This document shows, piece after piece, positions 14,568 through 21,766 of a stretch of 26,039 nt of DNA. Under the pieces are notes generated by a model. It saw nothing but the letters and a program-made list of their open reading frames with translations. It was not told the DNA's origin and did no database searches. Made by a program: the position numbers and the translations under genes. Positions within the stretch are counted from its first letter, which is position 1; every line of letters starts with the position of its first letter. Where the stretch lies: assembly GCA_947258835.1 (NCBI GenBank), contig CAMYJY010000047.1:1-26039 (forward strand). Reading direction: 5' to 3'. Source of the DNA: an uncultured Pirellulales bacterium (lineage in GTDB: Bacteria; Planctomycetota; Planctomycetia; Pirellulales; Lacipirellulaceae).

Positions 14568-15284
14568 TTAGTTGGGGCCGCCGGGCATTCCTGGCAGGAG
14601 CGGCAGGCCCATCACGAAGCGTAAGCCGGCTGTGACCAAGAAATACAAAGCGGCGTGAAAAAATGCCGCGCCGGTTTCGAGATCGAAACAAACATAGGCG
14701 GCAAAAGTCCCGATCCCTAGCACCACAGCCCCCAAACCCATGAGCTGGACAGCATTAAGACCCTGCTCATAGTAGGCCTGGTCACCAAACAGCTGGGATC
14801 CCAAATACAGATAGACTCCCCACAAGAAGGCATAGACCAAACCGCAAGATAACGACCGCCACAGCAGACTCGCGCCGGCATACGTTCCCAGCTCATCGTC
14901 ACTTAAAAACGTGTAGCCCGCATAAGACAACAGCGGCCCCAGCAAGATGGCCCCGCCGGCCAAGGCATACAGCTGAGACTCCCCCAGGTCGCTGCGGCCT
15001 ACCAGCCAAGCCAGGGCCAACACCAACACCCCCAGGCCCACCACAGCCACCCCAATATTGACGCTCAAGCGGGCCTCCTGACGCTTGATCGGTTTCAGTA
15101 CCGAGCGCCCCTGGGCATCTTTGGCCCCCGCCTCCAATTCCGGGGCATGAATCACCACTTCGTCACCGGGTTCAGGAATCTGAATCGGGTTTTTGCACTT
15201 GGGACAAGCCCCGGTCTTACCCGCGTGCTGGTCCCCCACACGAAAACGAGTATGGCAGCCAGGACAAGTAACTGGAATAGACAT
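14568..15284 (-). CDS. Zinc-ribbon membrane protein, function unknown
   Basis: The 238-residue product begins with a zinc ribbon, Cys7-x2-Cys10 and Cys27-x2-Cys30 (TCPGCHTRFRV, GACPKCKNPIQIP), of the MJ0042/zinc_ribbon type common in planctomycetes. A linker follows, then about five membrane helices between residues 75 and 235. The ribbon probably faces the cytoplasm. No enzyme motif is visible. I chose ATG 15284 because the ribbon begins directly after it; a TTG at 15311 would add nine residues but has no ribosome site. It lies downstream of the tandem-ACT gene in the same direction with a 143-base gap, so co-transcription is possible. Confidence 0.85.
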   Translation of the reverse strand: MSIPVTCPGCHTRFRVGDQHAGKTGACPKCKNPIQIPEPGDEVVIHAPELEAGAKDAQGRSVLKPIKRQEARLSVNIGVAVVGLGVLVLALAWLVGRSDLGESQLYALAGGAILLGPLLSYAGYTFLSDDELGTYAGASLLWRSLSCGLVYAFLWGVYLYLGSQLFGDQAYYEQGLNAVQLMGLGAVVLGIGTFAAYVCFDLETGAAFFHAALYFLVTAGLRFVMGLPLLPGMPGGPN

Positions 15285-15427
15285 GGATCGCTGGAAATTT
15301 GGCTGGGACAAAGGGAAACAACTTGGTGCGGTCAGCTGCTACGGCCAAGCTCTCCGGAACAGTGCATCTCGCTCGATAGGGAATCATCCACGATACGAAA
15401 AAACCGCCTGCCTGGGCAACCAACCCA

Positions 15428-15874
15428 CTACTCGCAATGCTCCAGATCGTCCTCATGGACGGTGGTAAAACCCTTGTCATTCAACGTCTCCAGGGCCATC
15501 TCATTATTGTCCACCATCAGGGCCACCACGGGCCTTCCCTTGGGGCGGGCGATCAAGGGGTAGACTTGCGAAATGTTAATTTCAGCCTGCAATAACGCCG
15601 TGCACACCTGCAACAGCGGCTGGGGACTGTCGGGAAGCTCTACGGCAATCAGGTCCGATTCCACAATCGCCAAACCCGCGCGCTCCAGAACCTCCCGGCC
15701 TTGCTCGGGATTGCTCAGCAGAAAACGGACCACGGCACACTCGGCCGAGTCCGAAATGGTCAGCGCCACTATCCGGACGTTGCTGCCCTCAAAACGACGG
15801 ACCACTTCCAACAACTGGCCCACACGATTTTCTAGAAACACGGTAAACTGGCGAATCGATAGGGTTATTGACAC
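15428..15874 (-). CDS. Tandem ACT-domain protein
   Basis: The 148-residue product has two ACT domains. The first begins SIRQFTVFLENRVGQLLEVVRRF. The second spans ALLQAEINISQVYPL and RPVVALMVDNNEMALETLNDKGF. Small stand-alone ACT pairs usually sense amino acids or regulate amino-acid metabolism; the ligand cannot be read here. The start is taken as GTG at 15872-15874, preceded closely by AGGA. The frame stays open to 16039, but those codons fall in an inverted-repeat element (KRGLAP / GASPRF translation) and are not credible protein. The gene is divergent from the thioesterase gene. Confidence 0.85.
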   Translation of the reverse strand: MSITLSIRQFTVFLENRVGQLLEVVRRFEGSNVRIVALTISDSAECAVVRFLLSNPEQGREVLERAGLAIVESDLIAVELPDSPQPLLQVCTALLQAEINISQVYPLIARPKGRPVVALMVDNNEMALETLNDKGFTTVHEDDLEHCE

Positions 15875-15935
15875 GTTCCTGCAACGCGGGCTGCCACCCG
15901 CTAGGATTAGCACGCAAAATCGTATAGAGTCGTTG

Positions 15936-16015
15936 GAGAAACGGGGACTGGCTCCGTGCACTACGGCCCAGCAAAGTTTTCGCCTGAAAGAGTACGGAGC
16001 CAGTCCCCGTTTCTC
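15936..16015. repeat. 80-bp inverted-repeat element with perfect 22-bp arms
   Basis: Arms at 15936-15957 (starting GAGAAACGGGGACTGG) and 15994-16015 (ending CCAGTCCCCGTTTCTC) are perfect inverted repeats of 22 bases around a 36-base centre. The element lies between two divergent starts, those of the ACT protein and the thioesterase. Its translation gives RGLAP / GASPRF peptides, familiar from spurious planctomycete proteins. It may be a non-autonomous mobile element. Confidence 0.9.
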
Positions 16016-16136
16016 GCTGGTATTTTCCTCCACCATCAATATTTTTACTCACCATGAATCGAGCGGCCTCAACGCTCCCTTTTCCTGGCTAAGGCGGCGG
16101 CCGCTGGCCGCCACCTCAGCAAGCACCCACCAAGAT

Positions 16137-16553
16137 ATGCAGCACGAAATTGAAATCGAGGTCCGCTATTGCGAGACGGATGGACAGGGTATCGTCCATC
16201 ATGCGAATTATTTCCAATATTTTGAATTAGCACGTGTCCAGATGCTCAAGGCAGCTGGGCACAGTTATGCGGACCTGGAACGGGAAGGGTACTACCTGGT
16301 CGTCCACAACATCCGTTGTCGCTATCGAGCCCCCGCTTGCTTTGGGGACACGCTCCGGCTGGTGATCGCCTTAGAACGGGCCACGTCGGCCAGGCAGGAT
16401 CACTCCTATCGAGTGTATCGGGAAGAAACTCTTCTCGCCGAGGGCCACAGCACCATCGCCTGCGTCGATCGCCAAGGCACCGTGCAGCGGATGCCCGCTG
16501 TGCTGATGGAGATGTCCGCAGCGGCAACGGGGGCTTCACGGGCCAAACCATGA
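16137..16553 (+). CDS. Acyl-CoA thioesterase, YbgC-like hotdog fold
   Basis: The 138-residue protein has the 4-hydroxybenzoyl-CoA thioesterase signature near its N-terminus. VRYCETDGQGIVHHANYFQYFE includes the catalytic Asp15, equivalent to Asp18 of E. coli YbgC. The rest (RYRAPACFGDTLRLVI, YRVYREETLLAEGHSTIACVD) is the normal hotdog fold. It hydrolyses a small or medium acyl-CoA or acyl-ACP; the substrate is unknown. The open frame continues upstream to 15573 through a repeat element and antisense to the ACT gene, so ATG 16137 is preferred, with AAGAT as a weak ribosome site. Its TGA overlaps the biotin ligase ATG (ATGA), which indicates translational coupling. Confidence 0.92.
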   Translation: MQHEIEIEVRYCETDGQGIVHHANYFQYFELARVQMLKAAGHSYADLEREGYYLVVHNIRCRYRAPACFGDTLRLVIALERATSARQDHSYRVYREETLLAEGHSTIACVDRQGTVQRMPAVLMEMSAAATGASRAKP

Positions 16554-17425
16554 TCCCTGCGGTAGACCTCAACTCCGTGGTCGAACAAACGTGGATTGAC
16601 CAAGCACATTTTCTCTGGCAAACCGATTCCACCAACAGCAAGGCCCTGGAACATGCGCGTCGGACACAGTCCGACCTGACCGAATTATTTTTTACCGAAG
16701 CCCAAGTCGCCGGACGTGGTCGGGGCCAACACCGCTGGTGGTCTGGGCCCGGCGCGTTAACTTTTTCGGTGCTGCAGCGGCCACTGGACATCGATCTTGC
16801 ACAACTCTGCCCGCTGGCCCTGGCGGCCGGTGTCGCGGTCTGCCGTGCCCTCCAACCCCATGTCCCCGCAGCCCAGCTGCATCTCAAATGGCCCAACGAC
16901 ATCTTTCTTAACGACCGCAAAGTAGGCGGTATCCTGATTGAGACCACTGGGCGACAGAACCTGCCCCCGGCTCGAACGGGGGGCCGCCGGCCAACGCAGA
17001 CAGCAAAGCCTGCTGCCGCTGGCAAGCCAGCGGATCGGCCCCTGCGGGCGGTGGTCGGCATGGGGCTGAATGTGAACAACCCCATCCGCCAGGCGCCCAC
17101 CGCGCTGCACCAGACGGCCGTAAGCCTGGTGGACGTGGCCGGTCACCCCCTCGACCGCACGGCAGTGCTCAGCGACTGCCTGACCCACCTACAAGATTGC
17201 CTGCACATGCTGTTGGCTGGAGATGCTCGGCTGCCTCAGCTGTGGCGCGAGTACTCCCTGCTGACAGGCAAATGGCTCTGCCTGGAGACACCGCAGGGAA
17301 CGCGGAGTGGCACCTGCCAGTCGATTGCCGACGATGGTGCATTACTACTTGCCGGTGAGACAGCAGACGACAAAGAAGTGCGGGCCTACTACAGCGGCAG
17401 CGTAACGAAGTTTCACGCACGCTAA
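16550..17425 (+). CDS. birA: Biotin--[acetyl-CoA-carboxylase] ligase with repeat-derived insert
   Basis: The 291-residue enzyme joins biotin to the carboxylase carrier protein through biotinyl-AMP. Visible motifs are TDSTNSKA, the nucleotide loop GRGRGQHRWWS (55-65), KWPNDI with Lys113, KVGGILIE (124-131) and VVGMGLNVN. A C-terminal SH3-like domain follows. There is no N-terminal helix-turn-helix, so it is a class I ligase without repressor function. Between GGILIE and VVGMG there are about 36 residues against about 11 in E. coli BirA. The extra Pro/Arg/Gly-rich part (about 134-164) is encoded by a palindromic repeat. It starts inside the stop of the thioesterase gene. A hairpin follows at 17434. 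Confidence 0.95.
   Translation: MIPAVDLNSVVEQTWIDQAHFLWQTDSTNSKALEHARRTQSDLTELFFTEAQVAGRGRGQHRWWSGPGALTFSVLQRPLDIDLAQLCPLALAAGVAVCRALQPHVPAAQLHLKWPNDIFLNDRKVGGILIETTGRQNLPPARTGGRRPTQTAKPAAAGKPADRPLRAVVGMGLNVNNPIRQAPTALHQTAVSLVDVAGHPLDRTAVLSDCLTHLQDCLHMLLAGDARLPQLWREYSLLTGKWLCLETPQGTRSGTCQSIADDGALLLAGETADDKEVRAYYSGSVTKFHAR
16951..17037 (+). repeat. Palindromic repeat pair inserted in frame in birA
   Basis: The first part (16956-16998) is a copy of the GC-rich palindrome family seen at 10584-10711. The second is a perfect hairpin, CCGCTGGC-AA-GCCAGCGG (17016-17033). Together they correspond to the surplus residues of the biotin ligase. The reading frame is kept. The exact insertion boundaries cannot be fixed without an uninterrupted homologue. 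Confidence 0.7.
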
Positions 17426-17433
17426 GAAAATAA

Positions 17434-17458
17434 CTGCCGTTTCAAAAAGAAACGGCAG
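17434..17458. terminator. Terminator hairpin between converging genes
   Basis: CTGCCGTTTC and GAAACGGCAG form a perfect 10-bp stem with an AAAAA loop. On the minus strand it is followed by TTATTTTCTT, a fair U-tract, so it best serves the amidotransferase gene. On the plus strand it follows birA by eight bases but lacks a T run. Confidence 0.75.
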
Positions 17459-17471
17459 AAGCATAACAAAA

Positions 17472-17506
17472 GCCTGCCACCCGCGCTTCCAGCACGGATG
17501 ACAGGC
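17472..17506. repeat. Second hairpin between birA and the amidotransferase
   Basis: GCCTGCCACCC (17472-17482) and GGATGACAGGC (17496-17506) pair at 9 of 11 positions around a 13-base loop. It may assist termination of the converging transcripts or be another small palindrome; no T run follows. Confidence 0.45.
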
Positions 17507-17541
17507 CCTGGGTCAATCAGAACGCCGCTCGGGGAAACGCT

Positions 17542-18285
17542 CTAAGCCACCAGACTCATCGCACGATGCGACTCGATCACACCGCCGAGAAACTCCTCAA
17601 AGATGCGGACATCCAGCGCAGAGGCCGTATCCGCTTCCGGATGAAATTGGGTGCCCAGCGCAAACCAGTCCGACATCGTACTTTCTATGGCCTCTACCAC
17701 CCCATCGGGACACCGGGCAGTCACCGCAAAACCTGGGGCCACTTCATCAATGGCCATATGATGCATGCTATTCACCCGCAACTCTCCGTCCCCATAGACC
17801 CGATCCATAATCGAACCCGATTCGAGGGTGAGGGTGTGCCGGTGCGCTGCATCCAGAGGATCATTGTGAGGCAGGGCCTGCGGCAAGTCCTCGGGAATAT
17901 GCAGGAACAAATTGCCACCCTGCGTGACATTGAGCAGTTGCATCCCGGCACCAATGCCGAATACCGGCAGGCGCCGCTCGGATACCTTACGCGTTAAGCA
18001 GCGATCGAAGGCCTCGCGACGAGGATCCTGCAAACGAACCGTGGGATGGAGCATCCAACCGTCCCGGCGGGGATCGAGGTCCGCTCCACCCACCAGGACC
18101 ACGCCCGACAGACGATTGAGAACCTCGTCAATGTCTTCCTCCGTCTGATAAGGCGGGATAATAATCGGCACCCCGCCTGCTTCAAGCACCGCGTCAAAAT
18201 AATCCGACGCCACAAATGTATACGCTGGACCTTCCCCCTGACCTGCTCGGTAATCTGCATTTACGCCTATCAATGGCTTCGTCAT
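17542..18285 (-). CDS. PuuD-like class I amidotransferase homologue without nucleophile Cys
   Basis: The 247-residue protein matches the peptidase C26 / gamma-glutamyl-GABA hydrolase family: IGVNADYR at the N-terminus, SGVVLVGGADLDPRRD, then PVFGIGAGMQLLNVTQGGNLFLHI, VNSMHHMAIDEVAPGF and GTQFHPEAD. In active members the elbow reads GICRGMQ; here it is GIGAGMQ, so the nucleophile is Gly112 and the following Arg is Ala. His215 and Glu217 of the triad remain. It cannot work by the usual thiol mechanism and may be a binding or regulatory protein. ATG 18285 has AGGAG eight bases upstream, a clear choice; codons farther upstream run through tandem repeats. It is separated from its upstream neighbour by 643 bases and ends at a terminator shared with birA. 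Confidence 0.9.
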   Translation of the reverse strand: MTKPLIGVNADYRAGQGEGPAYTFVASDYFDAVLEAGGVPIIIPPYQTEEDIDEVLNRLSGVVLVGGADLDPRRDGWMLHPTVRLQDPRREAFDRCLTRKVSERRLPVFGIGAGMQLLNVTQGGNLFLHIPEDLPQALPHNDPLDAAHRHTLTLESGSIMDRVYGDGELRVNSMHHMAIDEVAPGFAVTARCPDGVVEAIESTMSDWFALGTQFHPEADTASALDVRIFEEFLGGVIESHRAMSLVA

Positions 18286-18365
18286 CGCTCTGCACTCCTT
18301 TTCCGGCGCAGCGAGCCGCTGCACCGTCAATGACTTCCCTAGAATCGAGTTGCTGGCGATAGGGA

Positions 18366-18440
18366 TAAGCTGGAGAAACCTAAGCTGAAGAAATCCCAGC
18401 TGGAAAAAACTAAGCTGGAAAAAACCAAGCTGGAAAACTC
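18366..18440 (+). repeat. 15-bp minisatellite, five units
   Basis: Five units of the form AAGCTGGAAAAAACY (18366-18380, 18381-18395, 18396-18410, 18411-18425, 18426-18440) with one to four differences each. They lie 80 bases upstream of the amidotransferase start. Neither strand makes a credible gene here: the plus frame closes just upstream, and the minus frame gives a FFQLG-type repeat with no start signal. Confidence 0.9.
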
Positions 18441-18474
18441 GACCCTGAGGAACTAAGTCTTCCTGACACCCCAA

Positions 18475-18502
18475 TGAGACAGACTCAGTGAGACAGACCC
18501 AG
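18475..18502 (+). repeat. 14-bp direct repeat, two units
   Basis: TGAGACAGACTCAG and TGAGACAGACCCAG are adjacent with one difference. They are part of the repeat-rich leader of the amidotransferase gene. Confidence 0.8.
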
Positions 18503-18603
18503 TGATGCAAAAACCCGCGCGGTCGCAACCTCTACAGGCGCACCATTACACGTCTTTTTCAACACACACTATGAGCTATTGACACTGTGAGAACTTGATC
18601 GCA

Positions 18604-18632
18604 CAAAAAACAAACAAGCTCTCTGAGACCTG
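18604..18632 (-). terminator. Terminator candidate in the 18.3-18.9 kb gap
   Basis: On the minus strand CAGGTCTC-AG-AGAGCTTG folds into a bulged hairpin followed directly by TTTGTTTTTTG. No minus-strand gene lies just upstream of it, so it would end either read-through from 18929 or a separate short transcript. Confidence 0.5.
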
Positions 18633-18661
18633 TTCAACCGATTTCCCTATCGTTTTAGCCT

Positions 18662-18770
18662 CAAGATCCTCCCAGGAATGGTGTGGCCGTGTCACGCGGC
18701 AGGTGGGTATGCAAGTCAGCCCATAAACCTAACCAATTCCCTTCCCCTGGCAAGCAAGTAGCATATCTTG
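18662..18770. ncRNA. Possible branched structured RNA, strand uncertain
   Basis: Four nested stems form a compact junction. P1 is CAAGAT (18662-18667) with ATCTTG (18765-18770). P2 is CCAGGAATGGT (18672-18682) with ACCAATTCC and TGG (18732-18750, with bulges). Inside P2 lie P4, GCCGTG-TCA-CGCGGC (18686-18700), and, directly next to it, P3, AGG and TGGG (18701-18707) with CCCA and CCT (18720-18730). No coding potential is seen. A terminator-like hairpin on the minus side favours a minus transcript, but a U-G pair in P4 that would be C-A on the minus strand favours plus. It does not show conserved motifs of 6S, SRP, RNase P or tmRNA that I can recognise. Confidence 0.4.
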
Positions 18771-18834
18771 GGTTCGACATCGACAGCTAGCACCACATGC
18801 CGGGGTAGGCCGTCGTTCACAGCCTAACTGCAGT

Positions 18835-18869
18835 TTCTGAAAAAACGGCCGGAGGCCGTTCTTTCAGAA
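18835..18869 (-). terminator. Intrinsic terminator for the Gln/Pro-rich protein gene
   Basis: On the minus strand AACGGCC-TCC-GGCCGTT is followed by a T run (GGCCGTTTTTTC). The stem extends with flanking TTCTGAAA/TTTCAGAA to 16 bp with one mismatch. It lies about 60 bases beyond the stop codon at 18929. Confidence 0.75.
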
Positions 18870-18885
18870 GTAAATTGATCTGAAC

Positions 18886-18916
18886 CTGAGATGGCGGCCT
18901 CCGGCCGCTATCTCAG
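18886..18916. repeat. Hairpin with mirrored GGCC-core
   Basis: CTGAGATGGCGGCC and GGCCGCTATCTCAG pair at 13 of 14 positions with a three-base loop. Its GGCCTCCGGCC core is the reverse complement of the core of the neighbouring hairpin at 18835-18869, so the two form an inverted pair like a REP doublet. It is 12 bases past the stop of the Gln/Pro-rich protein gene. Confidence 0.7.
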
Positions 18917-18928
18917 AAAGTGCACTGC

Positions 18929-20512
18929 TTAAGCATCATCAGGCTTTCGGTCCGCCTGACGGCGATTCACGTTGTGGACCAGTTCGCGGTATTTACAGCG
19001 CACGTCAAAGTAGCTCCAGAAAAGGTACAGGTTGCCGGCCCCCGAGCCACTTAAGAGCACCCACGAAAGCAGTAGTGGAAAGACCGAGCTGTTGTCCTGC
19101 CGATTGTCGCGCGGGCTGGGGTTGGCCAACGCCTGCTGCCCCAAGTTTTGTCCGACCCCAGCAGGCTGACCGGCTGGCCGCTGCAAGGCCACTGGCTGCT
19201 GCCGGTAATCGGCCAACGGTGGCTGCTGGGACGTGGGCGTGCCTCTGGCCCCAGTCGAAACCGACTGGCCGGGAACCCTTGCCACCGGCGCGTGCGCCGG
19301 GTGCTGAAACATCTCCTTCCGAATGGTGGGTGTTTGCGAAGAGTCGGCTGGCCAAGCCGCTGCAGCACCACGCTCAGCAGCAGAACCGCTGGACCGACTG
19401 AAATCGTAGCCACCTGGCTGCGGACCGCCGACAGGAGTTCGACCGGGTGTCGCGGTGGCGGTCTGGTTATCCGCCGGGGGCTGCGGAAACGGTGCGTTGA
19501 AGTTGGTGGGTGATGGAGTCGAGCGTTGGCTAGGAGCGGTCTGACGCTCCTGATTTTCGTGGCTTGCAGGCCAATCGGCAGAGTACTTCTCCGACAGCCC
19601 CGCCGCCTGGGACGTGGCCGCCTGGGACGTGGCCGCCTGGGACGTGGCCGCCTGGCGAGACTGCGGAGTCATGGCGGATCCCTGCCACTTGCCGACTTGG
19701 CTGGGGGCCAGGGGCCGATCTAGGCGTGGCTGCCGCTGGTCGCGAGACGCGCTGCTGCCGGGCGGCAGGATTGTCTGGTTCGTGGCCGCTTGACCGTTAG
19801 CGCCGCTCGCAACTGGGGTCGGAGGCGACGCCGCGGCGTTGCCCGCAGGCAGGATGGCCGCTCCGCCAGGGTGCTGCGAAAAATTCCCAGAGGTCCGCTC
19901 CGAGCGCTGATCGCGAAACAACTGCCTGGCCTCCGCCTGCACGGCGCGGCCCAGATCGGTGGCCGGCCCCTGCGGGGGCAAAATTTGTCTCGCCTGGGCG
20001 CTGAGCCGCTGCCCGCCGCGCTCGATCGCCTGCTCCGCCTCCCGCTGAATCTGCCGCGCATCCCGCTGGAGCGATTCCGCAAAGGCCTCCGCGCGGTCCA
20101 CATATTCCTCGGCAGGCGGCAAAATGGCACCCTGAGAATTCGAAACGCTGCCATAACGGTCGCCACTGTCCGTGAGCGGATTGCCAGTTTGGGTATACTG
20201 CGTCTCCACCACGCTGTCACGGGTAAGCTTTTCGGAACGCACGGGCGTTTTCGGCCAGGGCTTGAATTGGGTGGTCAGTCGCTGACGCGGCAAATCCTCA
20301 CGACCGACGACAATTCGAATCCGACCAATGGGCCCCAACTCAGGGGGGATGTCGGCGGTAACGGGGATCGAGCGACCGGTAGCCAGGTTGGTGACCAGCT
20401 CGGGATCCAATTGCACGATGTATTCGTAACTCTGGCTTCCATCCGGCATGGGCTGCCAACCATACACCACACCCACCACCGAAGCCCAAAAGATCAGGAC
20501 GGCTGATCCCAT
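18929..20512 (-). CDS. Gln/Pro/Ser-rich exported protein with C-terminal membrane anchor
   Basis: The 527-residue product has a hydrophobic N-terminus (VLIFWASVVGVVYG), a compact conserved-looking domain to about residue 95 (SYEYIVQLDPELV, IPPELGPIGRIRIVVGR) and a coiled-coil-like stretch near 140-200. A long low-complexity Gln/Pro/Ser/Ala region follows. One membrane helix near 480-505 (VFPLLLSWVLLSGSGAGNLYLFW) precedes a charged tail with KYRELVHNVNRRQ. A 15-bp tandem repeat encodes QAATS three times. This layout is frequent among planctomycete hypothetical proteins; I recognise no function. ATG 20512 has AAAGGA about nine bases upstream. A terminator follows at 18835. The AI-2E transporter gene ends 131 bases upstream. 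Confidence 0.85.
   Translation of the reverse strand: MGSAVLIFWASVVGVVYGWQPMPDGSQSYEYIVQLDPELVTNLATGRSIPVTADIPPELGPIGRIRIVVGREDLPRQRLTTQFKPWPKTPVRSEKLTRDSVVETQYTQTGNPLTDSGDRYGSVSNSQGAILPPAEEYVDRAEAFAESLQRDARQIQREAEQAIERGGQRLSAQARQILPPQGPATDLGRAVQAEARQLFRDQRSERTSGNFSQHPGGAAILPAGNAAASPPTPVASGANGQAATNQTILPPGSSASRDQRQPRLDRPLAPSQVGKWQGSAMTPQSRQAATSQAATSQAATSQAAGLSEKYSADWPASHENQERQTAPSQRSTPSPTNFNAPFPQPPADNQTATATPGRTPVGGPQPGGYDFSRSSGSAAERGAAAAWPADSSQTPTIRKEMFQHPAHAPVARVPGQSVSTGARGTPTSQQPPLADYRQQPVALQRPAGQPAGVGQNLGQQALANPSPRDNRQDNSSVFPLLLSWVLLSGSGAGNLYLFWSYFDVRCKYRELVHNVNRRQADRKPDDA
19602..19656 (-). repeat. 15-bp tandem repeat encoding QAATS
   Basis: Three identical plus-strand units GCCGCCTGGGACGTG (19602-19616, 19617-19631, 19632-19646) and a partial fourth. 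Perfect identity suggests recent expansion, in frame. Confidence 0.92.
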
Positions 20513-20643
20513 AATGGAGTCCTTTCACGGTACCAGCGGCCAACCGAACACGGCCGCACAAGTTTTCTGTCCCCAGCAATACTGCCAGATCAGCCAAAAT
20601 TCTAACCCAATTCCCCGCCTGCTCCTACCCCGGCCATTGCCAG

Positions 20644-21726
20644 CTACGACGGGCCGGCCGCGGCATCCACGGGTTTTCCCAACAGCAGCAGCTCCTTGTT
20701 CAGCATCTGCAACAGGGCCTGCAAGAAGGCCACCAGCATGGGCCCCACCAAAATCCCGATGGGCCCCAATGCCTGCACGCCGCCAATCACGCTCAACAAG
20801 GCCAGCAGCGGATGCAAATTCGCCTGACCATGCAACACTAAGGGTTTGATGAGGTTATCGCTCAACGACACAAACGTAGCACAATAGATCGCCAGCACGA
20901 TGGCTGCTGTCGTATGCCCCATCGCAAAATAGAGGTAAGAACAGAGAGGTACCCAAATCGCCGCGGCTCCCACAAAAGGCACCATCGCCATAAAAGCCGT
21001 CAGGGCCGTCCATAAAAAGAGGTTTTCGATCCCCGCCAAAAAATAACCCACCCCCGCCAACAGCCCCTGGACCAACGCCGACAGCAGCGAGGCCAGGACA
21101 ACCGCTCGGCTAATATCGCTAAACTTCTCCAGCAGCTCGTACTCGTAACTGTCATCCAAGGGAGATAGCTTCATCAGCGCGGATGTCATGTTGTGGCCAT
21201 CGGAAAAAAAATAGTACATCGTCAACACCATGATCGCCGCACCGACCAGCGTCCCCAACAAGATCCCCACCCCGCCGAAGAGCAACGGGGCCACCGCCTG
21301 TTCGAGAAATTGACGGACATAGGCATACACGTCCGCACTGCTCTGTTGGGGCAACTGAAATTTGGCCAAGCCCTGATTGATGAGGGCCATCGTCTTGTCG
21401 ATCATGACCTCAATCGATGCCGAATTGAGCTGGCCATCGGCCGTATTCTCGCGCACCATGGCCACCCCCTCCGCCACAGCTTTGACCAAGATGCCGCTGA
21501 CGGGCAACAGCACAATGCACACAATCGACAGCGTGGTCAAGGCAGCGGCAACCCGCGCACGCTGGCCACACTTGGCCAACATCCATAAGTGCAAGGGCTT
21601 AAAAATCACCACCAGCACGGCCGCCAGAAACAAAGGCACAATGAATTGCACCATCACCTGAAAAAACATGGAGCCAATCAGGATAATGACCGCCAGCAAA
21701 ACAATAAATGAAACCACACGCGGCAT
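20644..21726 (-). CDS. AI-2E family transporter (TqsA/YdiK/PerM type)
   Basis: The 360-residue integral membrane protein has the layout of the AI-2E (UPF0118) family. Two membrane segments are near the N-terminus (VVSFIVLLAVIILIGSMFF and FIVPLFLAAVLVVIF), a pair of helices surrounds a soluble helical loop (residues about 90-170), and four or more segments lie at the C-terminus. The C-terminal signature FVSLSDNLIKPLVLHGQANLHPLLALLSVIGGVQALGPIGILVGP is diagnostic. Family members export autoinducer-2 or small ions such as Na+ in exchange; the substrate here cannot be told. ATG 21726 has AAGGAA at eight bases, better than the upstream frame, which runs into a repeat element. Confidence 0.92.
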   Translation of the reverse strand: MPRVVSFIVLLAVIILIGSMFFQVMVQFIVPLFLAAVLVVIFKPLHLWMLAKCGQRARVAAALTTLSIVCIVLLPVSGILVKAVAEGVAMVRENTADGQLNSASIEVMIDKTMALINQGLAKFQLPQQSSADVYAYVRQFLEQAVAPLLFGGVGILLGTLVGAAIMVLTMYYFFSDGHNMTSALMKLSPLDDSYEYELLEKFSDISRAVVLASLLSALVQGLLAGVGYFLAGIENLFLWTALTAFMAMVPFVGAAAIWVPLCSYLYFAMGHTTAAIVLAIYCATFVSLSDNLIKPLVLHGQANLHPLLALLSVIGGVQALGPIGILVGPMLVAFLQALLQMLNKELLLLGKPVDAAAGPS

Positions 21727-21766
21727 GAAATATTCCTTTTTTATCACGGTGAGATGTGTAGGGATG

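Noticed and set aside
15573..16136. N-terminal extension of the thioesterase frame
   Set aside because: It is antisense to the ACT gene and runs through an 80-bp inverted repeat; the hotdog domain begins right at ATG 16137.
18720..18800. tRNA or tmRNA 3' end suggested by GGTTCGA and a CACCA-like sequence
   Set aside because: The T-arm bases do not pair and no matching acceptor strand exists upstream.
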